From Capnocytophaga stomatis (GTDB lineage Bacteria > Bacteroidota > Bacteroidia > Flavobacteriales > Flavobacteriaceae), in the NCBI RefSeq assembly GCF_002302635.1, contig NZ_CP022387.1:744001-808000 (forward strand): a DNA stretch of 64,000 nucleotides. The letters run 5' to 3'. The notes beneath the pieces were generated by a model. That model was not told where the DNA came from. It did not search any database and saw only the letters and a list, made by a program, of their open reading frames with translations. Below are positions 16,504 to 25,789 of this stretch, piece after piece; positions within the stretch are counted from its first letter, which is position 1, and each line of letters opens with the position of its first letter. The position numbers were made by a program, and so were the translations under genes.

Positions 16504-17463
16504 ATGATTTCAACCCGATTTGAAAATAAAAAATCTGTAAATCTGCTCATAATCTTCTTTGCGTTATTTGCCGGATTTTGTTTGTATGATTTTTTTATTT
16601 TTGAAGATGCGTGGAATCCGAGTAATTTACTAACGAGAGCAGGTTCTTTCTTAGTTTTGTTTGTTTCGGTATTTTTTCTGAATATAATCGTCCAATGGAA
16701 CGAACTAACAGAAAATAATTCATATTCAATTTTCTTTTTTGGTTTCTTTTCAACAATTTTTCCGAATGTTTACAATGATTTTTCTCTTTGTCTTTCCAAT
16801 TTGCTTGTTATAATCGCAATTTGGAGGATTATGACGTTAAAAACGGAAGAAAATATCCCTCAAAAGATTTTTGATGCTTCCTTTTTGATAGTTTGTGCGG
16901 GATTGTTGCATATTTGGGCATTTATTTTCTTGCTAAACATTTGGATTTCATTACTTTTTTATGGTTCAAAAAAGAGAAAATATTGGTTAATCCCTTTTTC
17001 GGCAATTTTTTGTATAGTAATTTTATTTTCTGCCGGATTGTTGCTTTTAAACATTCCTTTTAACTTGCCGGAAATTAATAAATTATGGTCTGCTGACTAT
17101 AAAAAAATGATGTACTTACCAACTTTCGTTTCATTGGTAATTACATCAATTATGCTTTTAGTTTCGATTATCGTTTATTTCTTTAAAAGCTATTATCACA
17201 GAGGAAGTAGCCAAGTAATCATACAATTTCTGTTTGTTGGGTTGGCGGTTGTTTTTCTTTCAAAAGAAATTATTTTCATATTCGCACCTCTTTCCATTTT
17301 GTTTGCTCTTTATACGGAAAACATAGAACGAGCTTGGATAAAGGAAACTATTCTGTGGATTTTCTTGATTATTCCTTTAGCTATTTTACTGCTGCATTTT
17401 ATCTCCAAAAGCCAAATCGCCGGCATCTCCCAAACCTGGAATAATATATCCTTTTTCATTTAA
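16504..17463 (+). CDS. DUF6427 multi-spanning membrane protein
   Basis: The product has 319 residues with about nine hydrophobic spans and short loops. It starts with MISTRFENKKSVNLLIIFF and has WNPSNLLTRAG and FPNVYNDFSLCLSNLL, which fit the DUF6427 family of Flavobacteriaceae. In that family the gene often sits next to upp, as here. No function is established. The last 78 bp overlap the end of upp on the opposite strand. Confidence 0.82.
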   Translation: MISTRFENKKSVNLLIIFFALFAGFCLYDFFIFEDAWNPSNLLTRAGSFLVLFVSVFFLNIIVQWNELTENNSYSIFFFGFFSTIFPNVYNDFSLCLSNLLVIIAIWRIMTLKTEENIPQKIFDASFLIVCAGLLHIWAFIFLLNIWISLLFYGSKKRKYWLIPFSAIFCIVILFSAGLLLLNIPFNLPEINKLWSADYKKMMYLPTFVSLVITSIMLLVSIIVYFFKSYYHRGSSQVIIQFLFVGLAVVFLSKEIIFIFAPLSILFALYTENIERAWIKETILWIFLIIPLAILLLHFISKSQIAGISQTWNNISFFI

Positions 17464-18042
17464 TTTAGGATCGATGGTCGCTATCCATAAATGCGTATCC
17501 GCAGGAAATTTATCTTTCAGATATTCAACACCTTCTTCTGCACCAACCACAGCAAACAAATGAATTGATTTTGGTTTGCCAAGCGGACTCAAAGCCTCAT
17601 ATACATTCACAAATGAACGCCCTGTCGCTAACATTGGGTCAGCTAAAAATAAAGTTTTATTTTCCAAAGAAGGCGACGCCAAATATTCCACCAAAATATC
17701 AAATTCCGTTTCGGAAGTGTGCTTGCGATAAGCCGAAATAAATGCATTGTCCGCACCATCAAAAAAGTTCATCAAACCTTGATGTAAAGCCAATCCAGCC
17801 CTTAATATAGAACAAATAACTACCTCGTCTTTCGGTATTTGCATTTCTTTTTCACCCAAAGGTGTCGTGATTGATTCTTTCTCGAAATGCAAATTTTTAC
17901 TCATTTCATAACATAGAATTTCGCCAATACGTTCCAAATTTTTGCGGAAACGCATACGGTCTTTTTGGATATTTACATCTCGCAATTCTGCTACAAAACG
18001 ATTTAATATGGAGGGGTTTTCTCCTAAGTGATGTATAATCAT
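17386..18042 (-). CDS. upp: Uracil phosphoribosyltransferase
   Basis: The product has 218 residues. It converts uracil and PRPP to UMP in pyrimidine salvage. The PRPP-binding loop FLADPMLATGRSFVNVYEAL and the C-terminal uracil site GYIIPGLGDAGDLAFG are intact, as is ICSILRAGLALHQGLM. Its 3' end lies inside the DUF6427 gene on the other strand, so the usual terminator is missing between them. A TAATTTTG element lies at 18063-18070 on the minus strand. Confidence 0.95.
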   Translation of the reverse strand: MIIHHLGENPSILNRFVAELRDVNIQKDRMRFRKNLERIGEILCYEMSKNLHFEKESITTPLGEKEMQIPKDEVVICSILRAGLALHQGLMNFFDGADNAFISAYRKHTSETEFDILVEYLASPSLENKTLFLADPMLATGRSFVNVYEALSPLGKPKSIHLFAVVGAEEGVEYLKDKFPADTHLWIATIDPKLNEKGYIIPGLGDAGDLAFGDKMQQ

Positions 18043-18115
18043 AACTTTGGTTTTTGTTCCCGCAAAATTACAAAAAACTTTTCACTTTTCATTTTCCATT
18101 TCTGACTTTAATATT

Positions 18116-18123
18116 TATTTTTG
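18116..18123 (+). promoter_or_regulatory. Promoter -7 element giving a near-leaderless folK-dNK mRNA
   Basis: TATTTTTG ends 8 bp before the ATG at 18132. With a start site about 6-8 bp downstream of the -7 box, the message would have almost no 5' leader. This supports the ATG at 18132 over the TTG 78 bp upstream. Confidence 0.55.
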
Positions 18124-18131
18124 CGAACAGT

Positions 18132-19280
18132 ATGAAACATAAAATCTACATATCATTAGGGAGCAATATTGGGGACAGAAAATCCTATTTACAGTCAGCT
18201 GTAAATGCTATAAATCAACGAATTGGAAAGGTTATCAAGATTTCTCCAATTTACGAAACGCCGGCTTGGGGTTTCACAAGTAGCAATTTTTACAACGCTT
18301 GCCTGCTTGCCGAAACCGCTCTTTCTCCCAAAGAAACACTTGAGAAACTCTTAACCATTGAAAAAGAATTAGGAAGAATCAGAAATGCAAATACGGAAGG
18401 TTATCAGCCGCGTAGCATTGATTTGGATATTCTCTTTTTTGATGATAAAATCATAAAAACAGAAAGTTTACAAATTCCTCATCCTCAGATTGAAAACCGA
18501 AAATTTGTTTTATTTCCTCTGGCGGATATTGCTCTGGAGAAAAAACATCCCTTTTTGCAACAATCTGTTAAAGAACTCATTAAAAATACAAACGACACTT
18601 CTGAAATAACAAAAATCAGCGATAAAATTACTATTCCTGAACGAGTTTCGCCCTTCAAACAATATAATTACATCGCCATTGAGGGAAACATCGGTTCGGG
18701 AAAAACTACACTGTCCACCAAAATTGCGGAAGACTTCGATGCACGACTTATATTAGAACGATTTTCGGATAATCCGTTTTTGCCAAAATTTTACGAGAAT
18801 CCGAAGCAATATGGTTTCACTTTGGAAATGTCTTTCCTTACCGAACGTTATCAGCAAATGTCAGAACAATTGGCACAAACCAATCTTTTTAAGCCATTTA
18901 TCGTTTCGGATTATGATATTTTTAAATCGCTGATATTCTCGCAAGTAACATTGACCGAAGATGAGTTCGTTTTGTACCGAAAACTATTTTATATTTTGTA
19001 CAACCAAATCGTAAAGCCCGATTTGTACATTTTTCTGTATCAAAATACTGACAGATTGATTGAAAATATCAAAAAAAGAGGCAGAGAATACGAAAAAAAT
19101 ATCTCAAAAGAATATTTAAATCAGATTCACCAAGGATATTTGGATTTTATCCAGAAAAATAATGATATTCGTTCCTTAATTATTGATGTTACCGAGTTGG
19201 ATTTTGTAAAAAATCAATCTGATTATGAGTTTATCATCGAAAAAATAAGTAATTTTTCCAGCGAAACGCCTCAAAAATGA
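18132..19280 (+). CDS. folK: Fused HPPK (FolK) and deoxynucleoside kinase
   Basis: The product has 382 residues. Residues 1-165 are 6-hydroxymethyl-7,8-dihydropterin pyrophosphokinase: ISLGSNIGDRKSYLQ, SPIYETPAWGF and PRSIDLDILFFDD. Residues about 175-382 are a deoxynucleoside kinase with P-loop GNIGSGKTTL, a DRY-like segment FLTERYQQM and lid LIENIKKRGREYEK. It therefore joins folate synthesis with deoxynucleotide salvage. The fusion is known in Flavobacteriaceae. The stop overlaps the hemD start by 4 bp. Confidence 0.93.
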   Translation: MKHKIYISLGSNIGDRKSYLQSAVNAINQRIGKVIKISPIYETPAWGFTSSNFYNACLLAETALSPKETLEKLLTIEKELGRIRNANTEGYQPRSIDLDILFFDDKIIKTESLQIPHPQIENRKFVLFPLADIALEKKHPFLQQSVKELIKNTNDTSEITKISDKITIPERVSPFKQYNYIAIEGNIGSGKTTLSTKIAEDFDARLILERFSDNPFLPKFYENPKQYGFTLEMSFLTERYQQMSEQLAQTNLFKPFIVSDYDIFKSLIFSQVTLTEDEFVLYRKLFYILYNQIVKPDLYIFLYQNTDRLIENIKKRGREYEKNISKEYLNQIHQGYLDFIQKNNDIRSLIIDVTELDFVKNQSDYEFIIEKISNFSSETPQK

Positions 19281-19936
19281 TACCTATACTATCTACCAAA
19301 ACATTAACAGAACAGCAGAAAAAAAAACTGTCAGAAAAAGGCTTTTTACTTACTGAGATTGATTTCATTCAAGCTCATTCCACTGAATTTAAGCTTGATA
19401 ACATAGGAGATTTGCTACTTTTTACCAGCCAAAATGCTGTAAGAAGTGTTTTGCAACATCCACAAGTTGATTCTTTAAAATCAATACCTTGCATCTGTGT
19501 AGGAGAAAAAACAGCCGAACTTCTGTCAGGAAATAATTGGAAAGTGATTCATTATGAAGAATATGCAAGTGATTTAGGTGATTATATAGGTCAGCATTGT
19601 TTAAAAAATAGAATTACTTTCTTCTCAGGAAATTTACGACGTGATATTCTTCCTAATGTATTGAAAAAAACTAAGATAGAGCATAACGAAATACAAGTTT
19701 ATAAAACTGTCCTCTGTTCTGAAAGGATAAATTCTCCACAAAAAGGAATTCTATTTTTCAGTCCGTCAGGGATTCAGAGTTTTTTACAGAAAAATAGTTT
19801 TTCTGATGAAATTGTCTTCTGTATAGGTAAAACAACCGCAGATGAAGCTCTAAAACACACAAAAAATTGCATTATTCCGGAAAAAACTACCATTGATAGC
19901 CTTATAGAATGTGTCATCACGCACTTTCTTGGATAA
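19277..19936 (+). CDS. hemD: Uroporphyrinogen-III synthase
   Basis: The product has 219 residues of the HemD fold, which cyclises hydroxymethylbilane to uroporphyrinogen III for haem and sirohaem. Family marks are weak as usual: LLFTSQNAVRSVL, ICVGEKTAELL, ITFFSGNLRRDILP, ILFFSPSGIQSFL and CIGKTTADEAL. The start overlaps folK-dNK by 4 bp. It is followed by a hairpin shared with cysN on the other strand. Confidence 0.88.
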   Translation: MIPILSTKTLTEQQKKKLSEKGFLLTEIDFIQAHSTEFKLDNIGDLLLFTSQNAVRSVLQHPQVDSLKSIPCICVGEKTAELLSGNNWKVIHYEEYASDLGDYIGQHCLKNRITFFSGNLRRDILPNVLKKTKIEHNEIQVYKTVLCSERINSPQKGILFFSPSGIQSFLQKNSFSDEIVFCIGKTTADEALKHTKNCIIPEKTTIDSLIECVITHFLG

Positions 19937-19963
19937 AATCCACTGATTTTTCAATAAAAAACA

Positions 19964-19991
19964 AAAAAGCTGCCTAAAAAGACAGCTTTTC
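19964..19991. terminator. Terminator between hemD and cysN
   Basis: AAAAAGCTG / CAGCTTTT hairpin with A- and T-rich flanks, at the convergent end of hemD and cysN. Confidence 0.75.
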
Positions 19992-20008
19992 TTATATCAA
20001 ATCCATTT

Positions 20009-21250
20009 TTATTTGAAAAGTACAGCACCAACAGTCACTAAACTTGTCTGGTCGATTAAAATAGCACTTCCGGTTTCACGAAGCTCTTTATAACTATCAT
20101 ACGCTAACGGAGCCGATGTTTTCAACTTCACCGTAACGACCTCATTTAATGAAACTGACATTACATCACTGAATTTTTCGAGTGTATTTACATCAATTCT
20201 TTCCTTAATTTCCTTCACGATTGCGTTTACCACACGCGTATTGTGTTGTAATAAATAGCGTCCGCCTACATTCATTGGGCGTTCATCCATCCAGCAAATC
20301 GTAGCTTCAATTTCGTTAGAAACTTTTAGCAAATTATCCTGCTTAGCAATTAAAGACCCACGGCTGATATCCACATCTTCTTCCAAATGAATTACAGCAC
20401 TTTGAGGGGCATAAATCTCTTCCACTTCTTTATTTCCTACTTCAACTGCTGATACAGTAGCCTCAATTTCAGAAGGATATATCTTTACTTTATCGCCTTT
20501 GCGAAAAACGCCACTTTCTACCTTTCCGGCATATCCTCTGTAATCGTGATATTCCTCCGTTTGCGGACGAAGCACCAATTGCACAGGAAAACGAGCATTA
20601 GTTAAATTCACAGAAGACTGTAATTCAACGGTTTCCAATCTTTCCAACAAAGAATCACCTTTGTACCAATCCATTTGAGTTGATTTATCCACAATATTAT
20701 CTCCTTTCAATGCACTAATTGGGATAAACTCAACATTATTAAGCTCAAGAGCCTCTGCAACTTTCTGATATTCAGCTTTAATTTCCTCAAATCTTTCGCG
20801 AGAAAAATCAACCAAATCCATTTTGTTAATTGCGACCAATACGTGCGGAATATTCAAAAGTGATGCGATAATGGAATGTCTTTTTGTTTGCTCAATCACA
20901 CCATTTCGGGCATCAATTAAAATGATTATCAAATCTGCATTTGAAGCACCCGTAACCATATTTCGAGTGTACTGAATATGTCCCGGAGCATCAGCGATAA
21001 TAAATTTTCGTTTTGGAGTTGAAAAATATTTATAGGCGACATCAATAGTGATACCTTGCTCTCGCTCTGCCCGAAGCCCATCGGTTAGTAATGCCAAATC
21101 TACACTTCCGTCTTCACGATTTTTGGAGCTGCGTTCCAATGCTTCCATTTGGTCAATTAAAATATTTTTGCTGTCATACAGAAGCCTCCCGATAAGCGTA
21201 CTCTTCCCATCATCAACGCTTCCTGCTGTTAAAAATCGTAATATATCCAT
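20009..21250 (-). CDS. cysN: Sulfate adenylyltransferase, GTPase subunit
   Basis: The product has 413 residues, the short form usual in Bacteroidota. GTPase motifs: GSVDDGKSTLIGRLL (10-24), DAPGHIQYTRNMVTG and NKMDLVD. Beta-barrel domains follow. It couples GTP hydrolysis to APS formation by CysD. No APS kinase (CysC) extension is present, which agrees with the APS-reductase type of cysH nearby. It lies 80 bp downstream of cysD in the same orientation. Confidence 0.96.
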   Translation of the reverse strand: MDILRFLTAGSVDDGKSTLIGRLLYDSKNILIDQMEALERSSKNREDGSVDLALLTDGLRAEREQGITIDVAYKYFSTPKRKFIIADAPGHIQYTRNMVTGASNADLIIILIDARNGVIEQTKRHSIIASLLNIPHVLVAINKMDLVDFSRERFEEIKAEYQKVAEALELNNVEFIPISALKGDNIVDKSTQMDWYKGDSLLERLETVELQSSVNLTNARFPVQLVLRPQTEEYHDYRGYAGKVESGVFRKGDKVKIYPSEIEATVSAVEVGNKEVEEIYAPQSAVIHLEEDVDISRGSLIAKQDNLLKVSNEIEATICWMDERPMNVGGRYLLQHNTRVVNAIVKEIKERIDVNTLEKFSDVMSVSLNEVVTVKLKTSAPLAYDSYKELRETGSAILIDQTSLVTVGAVLFK

Positions 21251-21330
21251 TTATTCTTAACGATTTAATTATTTTATATTTTATCTTCTTTCTTCCTTAA
21301 TTTGTCAGAAGAAAAAATTTTATTTTCTGA

Positions 21331-22224
21331 TTAAAAATACCCACTTTTCTTTCTGTCTTCCATTGCGGCTTCGGAGATGCGGTCGTCAATTCGGGTTTCT
21401 CCTCGTTCGCTGGTTCGGGTTGCTGTAATTTCGTTGATAATATCATCAATATGATACGCTTCGGACTCTACTGCCGCCGTACAAGTCATATCGCCAACGG
21501 TTCGGTAGCGTACTTTTTTTGTCATTATTACATCATTTTCGTCAATCTGAATATGTGGCGAAACGGCGATAAGTTGCCCGTTGTGGTCAATAACCTCGCG
21601 TTCGTGTGAGAAATAGACGCTCGGTAACTCAATATTTTCCCGACGAATGTAATTCCAAACATCAAGTTCCGTCCAATTACTGATAGGAAATACACGTACG
21701 TTTTCGCCTTTATGTATTTTCCCGTTATAGGTATGCCAAAGCTCAGGGCGTTGTAGTTTCGGATCCCAACCGCCAAAATCATCACGCACAGAGAAAATAC
21801 GCTCTTTGGCACGAGCTTTTTCCTCATCACGACGCGCTCCACCAATGCAGGCATCGAACTCAAATTCCTCAATGGTGTCTAATAGGGTGAAAGATTGCAA
21901 CGCATTTCGGCTGGCAAACTTCCCTTTAGGTTCTGTTAAACCCTTGGCTTTGATGGTATCTTCCACCTTACGAACGATAAGTCGCTCACCAAGTTTCTTT
22001 ACTAAATTATCTCGAAAATCCAACGCTTCTTGGAAATTATGTCCCGTATCAATATGCACAAGCGGAAACGGAAACTTACACGGACGAAACGCTTTCAATG
22101 CCAAATGCACCAACACGATGGAGTCCTTTCCACCACTGAAAAGCAACGCCGGTTTTTCAAACTGCCCGCCTACTTCACGGAATATATGAATGGCTTCCGC
22201 CTCTAATTGTTCTAAATAATCCAT
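21331..22224 (-). CDS. cysD: Sulfate adenylyltransferase, catalytic subunit
   Basis: The product has 297 residues of the PP-loop ATPase type with LLFSGGKDSIVLVHLALKAF (about 28-47), HIDTGHNFQEALDFRD, CIGGARRDEEKARAKER and NWTELDVWNYI. It makes adenosine 5'-phosphosulfate from sulfate and ATP together with CysN. It is third in the order cysH, lipoprotein, cysD, cysN. The 180-bp gap to the lipoprotein gene holds no clear terminator. Confidence 0.96.
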   Translation of the reverse strand: MDYLEQLEAEAIHIFREVGGQFEKPALLFSGGKDSIVLVHLALKAFRPCKFPFPLVHIDTGHNFQEALDFRDNLVKKLGERLIVRKVEDTIKAKGLTEPKGKFASRNALQSFTLLDTIEEFEFDACIGGARRDEEKARAKERIFSVRDDFGGWDPKLQRPELWHTYNGKIHKGENVRVFPISNWTELDVWNYIRRENIELPSVYFSHEREVIDHNGQLIAVSPHIQIDENDVIMTKKVRYRTVGDMTCTAAVESEAYHIDDIINEITATRTSERGETRIDDRISEAAMEDRKKSGYF

Positions 22225-22404
22225 ATTTAAATGTTCAATGTTTTTAAAATATTAAAAAGTTTGAAACCTCAATTATTTGAGCGAATCTTACTTCTAAATT
22301 AAAAATTATCTTTCTTTTCTGTATATCTTTTTCTTTTTGGAAAATTCTACTTAACCACTTGCAAAGTTACTAATTCTCTGCCAGTAAAAGAACAAAAAAC
22401 GGAA

Positions 22405-23433
22405 TTACTTCCTGATTTTAATCCTTATATATTGATAATTCTCATTGTAATTACCTTCTTCATTCCAAAACTTAACTCGATGATTTATCGGAATATAAAA
22501 ATGTCCGTCGTTGCTCCAAAAAGCATTTTCCATTTTCCAATTGTAAGCCATCCAATTTTTAAAACCTGCCAGAAGAATCTGCTTAACTTTTAGCTCATTA
22601 TCAATCGTGTACAGACTGATTTCACTATTCGAGTCATACGGATTTGTATATACGCAAATTATATGTTTCTTATCCGGAGAAATATACGGAAAATCCGAAA
22701 AAGAGATTTCCTTTCCCGTTTTTTTGTCAATAAATTTATAATCGTAAGCCTCCCAATAACTGCCCGAAATCACAAACTGATTCAGAAACTCAATCTGCCC
22801 TTCATACTTGAATACCTGCTGATTATCCATATCGAAATTAGGTTCAACATCCTTAAAAGTAACGACAGAATCCAAGCATTGCAACGTAATCACATCGTTC
22901 TTTTTCACGATTGCAAGCGTATCACGCAAAAGGAAATCAACAGCCGATTTCTTTGCCTTTTCATACGACGATTTATCAATCAACTCGATGTTGATAAGCG
23001 TATCCAAAACAATAGGAGTTTCCAGAAATTCCGCTCCATCTTCTTCGTTTTTCGCAATATATTGAACCATATCCAAATCGGAAGCAATGAGCGAAATTTG
23101 GTTCAAATCTCCTACTTTGCTCTTCAGAACGTAAGCGTAATTCCCTGTTTCATAATTCATTACTTTGTAATAATCGCCTTGTTCACCCTCAATTTCAAGC
23201 AGATAGCCATATTCTATATCTCCTTGATTTTTAGAACTTTCGTTGGGTTCTTCCTTAAATTGAGTTCCTTGCCGGTCGGTAACATATTTCCTTATCTTTA
23301 AAGAATCCGTACTTTTATTAGATATTGTATCTGCAATAATTTCCGAAGAAGTTTCTTGCGAGGTGTTTTTCTTTTCAAAATATTGGCAGTCCACCAAAGA
23401 AAATAGTATCAATAATGCAATAATTTTTCTCAT
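22405..23433 (-). CDS. Lipoprotein with SH3-like region inside the cys cluster
   Basis: The product is about 342 residues from the ATG at 23431-23433, which places the lipoprotein signal IALLILFSLVDC at the N-terminus. Longer forms run into the cysH end. Residues about 45-100 resemble a bacterial SH3 unit (VTDRQGTQFKEEPNES, GYLLEIEGEQGDYYKVM). The rest is beta-rich with no recognised domain. It lies 26 bp behind cysH and is probably cotranscribed, but nothing in it suggests a part in sulfate assimilation. Confidence 0.8.
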   Translation of the reverse strand: MRKIIALLILFSLVDCQYFEKKNTSQETSSEIIADTISNKSTDSLKIRKYVTDRQGTQFKEEPNESSKNQGDIEYGYLLEIEGEQGDYYKVMNYETGNYAYVLKSKVGDLNQISLIASDLDMVQYIAKNEEDGAEFLETPIVLDTLINIELIDKSSYEKAKKSAVDFLLRDTLAIVKKNDVITLQCLDSVVTFKDVEPNFDMDNQQVFKYEGQIEFLNQFVISGSYWEAYDYKFIDKKTGKEISFSDFPYISPDKKHIICVYTNPYDSNSEISLYTIDNELKVKQILLAGFKNWMAYNWKMENAFWSNDGHFYIPINHRVKFWNEEGNYNENYQYIRIKIRK

Positions 23434-23459
23434 CGTTTTCTCTCTGTTAAGGCCACATT

Positions 23460-24164
23460 TTATTTTGTGGAATGCAATCCACATTCCTTTTTACTTTTAT
23501 CTTCCCACCACCAGCGACCCGCACGGAAATCTTCTCCTTCTTTAACTGCTCGCGTACAAGGCTGACAACCAATACTTATGAATCCTTTATCGTGCAACGG
23601 ATTGTAAGGAACGCCGTTGGTTCGCAAAAATTCCAAAACTTCGGTAGTTTTCCAATGCAAAATCGGGTGGAATTTAATGATTTGATTCACTTCGTCCCAT
23701 TCCAATTGTGACATTTGTTCCCGATTAGGCGATTGCTCTGCCCGAAGCCCCGTAATCCATACTTTATTTCCTGCCAAAGCTCTTTTCAAGGGTTCAACCT
23801 TCCGAATGTGACAGCATTCTTTACGAAGTTCGGGAGAATTATAAAAAGCATTTATTCCGTTATCCTTTACATAGCCTTCAATAGACTGTGCATCAGGATA
23901 ATACGGAATTGTAATAGCTTCGTAGCTCATATCGGTTTTGTCCCACGTAGAGTAAGTTTCGGGAAACATCCGCCCCGTATCGAGGGTAAAAATTTTTATT
24001 GGGATATCGTTATTTCGTATAAAATGCGTAATTACTTGATCTTCCATACCAAAACTGGTAGAAAAAACAACTTCATCAGGAAAATAGGAAGCCAAAAACT
24101 GTAACGATTCCATTTCATTTTTCCCTAAAAGTTGCTGCTGAAGTAGTTCTGCTTGCTTGCTCAT
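23460..24164 (-). CDS. cysH: Assimilatory APS reductase (phosphoadenylyl-sulfate reductase family)
   Basis: The product is about 234 residues. PP-loop family marks: FSTSFGMEDQVITHFI and FTLDTGRMFPETY. KECCHIRKVEPL and GCQPCTRAV supply the CC/C-x-x-C set of the 4Fe-4S APS reductases, and the active-site Cys lies in the tail KKECGLH. It therefore reduces APS directly to sulfite, which explains the lack of cysC. The ATG at 24162-24164 is chosen because the upstream TTG lies inside a TATTTTTG promoter element (24183-24190). Confidence 0.94.
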   Translation of the reverse strand: MSKQAELLQQQLLGKNEMESLQFLASYFPDEVVFSTSFGMEDQVITHFIRNNDIPIKIFTLDTGRMFPETYSTWDKTDMSYEAITIPYYPDAQSIEGYVKDNGINAFYNSPELRKECCHIRKVEPLKRALAGNKVWITGLRAEQSPNREQMSQLEWDEVNQIIKFHPILHWKTTEVLEFLRTNGVPYNPLHDKGFISIGCQPCTRAVKEGEDFRAGRWWWEDKSKKECGLHSTK

Positions 24165-24273
24165 TTTAAATTTTTTAGAGAGCAAAAATACTGATTATTT
24201 TTCAAATAAAAAATTGTTTGAAATCTACGAATCTTCAAAGTTTCAAACAATTATTCTCTTTCTAAATAACTTT

Positions 24274-25011
24274 TTAGTATTTCAAATATTTTTTCACCTC
24301 CTCGATGGGGATTCTCAGCTCAAAAATTCCTTCGGCATAAGGTGCAATTTCATAAGGATTGTAATATAAAATTAGATGTTCGCCCACAATTCCCACATTT
24401 TCAGGAAAATGAAATTTATCATCCTCAAACCAAAATCCCTTTTCATTGAGGCTATCCACCAAGATATTTTGCTCCTCCTTGAAATGATTTTCAGCAACTT
24501 TAAGTACTTGTGAAAAATCTGTAAATAAATCCTCTTTTTCTATTAGCTCTCCGTTGGAAATATCGAAATTCAAAAACACTTTTGATGCAATTCCGTGAGC
24601 ACCACCCACATACGAATATCGATTCGAAACCACTGAAAGCATTTTCTCATTTTGAAAAGAAATACTATCGTTTAAAATCAACTCGTAAGCGGAAATATTC
24701 GGGAAATACTGATGCAAATTGTCGTAATCCTTTATAAAAGCCTCCAAACTTTCATCAATGGTCATATCGGTATTTCTCAAGGAATCAATTTGGTTGCTTA
24801 GCAAAAAGTTTACTACCTGTGATTCAATTTCCCTATTAAAATTTTCTGCAAACTTATTGGGTCTTTTGCAAATTAAATAATTCAAATTTATTGACGGACA
24901 GTCTTCTTCACAATTTTCCGGACTTTTTTCTATTATTTTTTCAGTAAATTTAGGTTTGTCGGAACAAGCCACAGCGAAAATTAAAAGAAAAAAAAGTAAA
25001 AGTTTTCTCAT
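24274..25011 (-). CDS. DUF3298/DUF4163-type lipoprotein
   Basis: The product has 245 residues with lipoprotein signal LLLFFLLIFAVACSD. The C-terminal half carries the DUF3298 pattern: SYVGGAHGIASKVFLNFDIS, LIEKEDLFTDFSQVL, FWFEDDKFHFPENVGI, LILYYNPYEIAPYAEGIFEL. Related domains occur in RsiV-like and peptidoglycan-binding proteins. It is an envelope protein of unknown role. It lies 25 bp downstream of the DtxR-type gene on the same strand. Confidence 0.88.
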   Translation of the reverse strand: MRKLLLFFLLIFAVACSDKPKFTEKIIEKSPENCEEDCPSINLNYLICKRPNKFAENFNREIESQVVNFLLSNQIDSLRNTDMTIDESLEAFIKDYDNLHQYFPNISAYELILNDSISFQNEKMLSVVSNRYSYVGGAHGIASKVFLNFDISNGELIEKEDLFTDFSQVLKVAENHFKEEQNILVDSLNEKGFWFEDDKFHFPENVGIVGEHLILYYNPYEIAPYAEGIFELRIPIEEVKKYLKY

Positions 25012-25036
25012 AGTATTGTTATTTTAACATAGATTT

Positions 25037-25696
25037 TCAAGAAGTTACTTTCTGAGCATAAATATTTCTGCAAACCATTGACGAAAGTGTAACTTCCTTA
25101 TTATTAACCAAAACAACCATTGAATTATCAAATTTCTCCTTACTTAGAACCGTTATTTCATCTCCTAAAGCAATTGAAACTTTATTCAGATAAAGCAAGA
25201 ATTCCTTTGAAGTGTTTTTTACCGCAACACAAATCCCCGTTTCATTTTCCTCAAATTCGCTGAGCAATATTTTGATTGTTTTTTCAAAAATACCTTCCTT
25301 ATTTGGGATTGGGTCTCCGTGTGGGTCAGTTTCAGGAAATCCTAAAAAAGCATCCAAACGCTCAATCAATTTTTCGGACTCAATATGCTCCAACTCCTCA
25401 GCAATTTCGTGTACTTCATCCCACGAGAAATTCAGTTTTTCTACCAAAAACACTTCCCACAAACGATGTTTTCGCACAATTGAAATCGCTTTTTTCCTTC
25501 CTAAAGAAGTCAGTGTAACTCCCTGATATTTAACATAATTAATAAGTTTTTTATCAGATAGTTTTTTAAGCATATCCGTCACGGAAGAAGCCTTCGTGTT
25601 CATCGCCTCTGCAATGGCATTGGTATTTACCTCCTCTTCCGCTTCATTAAAAAGATGAAAAATTGTTTTCAGGTAATTTTCTTCAGATAAAGTCAT
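25037..25696 (-). CDS. DtxR/MntR-family metal-dependent repressor
   Basis: The product has 219 residues. An N-terminal winged helix (SEENYLKTIFHL, ASSVTDMLKKLSDKKLINY) is followed by the dimerisation/metal region (HRLWEVFLVEKLNFSWDEVH, EELEHIESEKLIERLDAFLG, PHGDPIP). A FeoA/SH3-like C-terminal domain follows (ALGDEITVLSKEKF). It should repress metal uptake genes with Fe or Mn as corepressor. Which metal cannot be told from sequence. No metal transporter is adjacent. Confidence 0.92.
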   Translation of the reverse strand: MTLSEENYLKTIFHLFNEAEEEVNTNAIAEAMNTKASSVTDMLKKLSDKKLINYVKYQGVTLTSLGRKKAISIVRKHRLWEVFLVEKLNFSWDEVHEIAEELEHIESEKLIERLDAFLGFPETDPHGDPIPNKEGIFEKTIKILLSEFEENETGICVAVKNTSKEFLLYLNKVSIALGDEITVLSKEKFDNSMVVLVNNKEVTLSSMVCRNIYAQKVTS

Positions 25697-25789
25697 TTAT
25701 AATTTGTTTATATAAACAGAGAATCCGTCCATAGGTTTGCTCTAATCAGATAAAACCAAACGGACGGCTTCCCTCCTTATTAACCTAAT

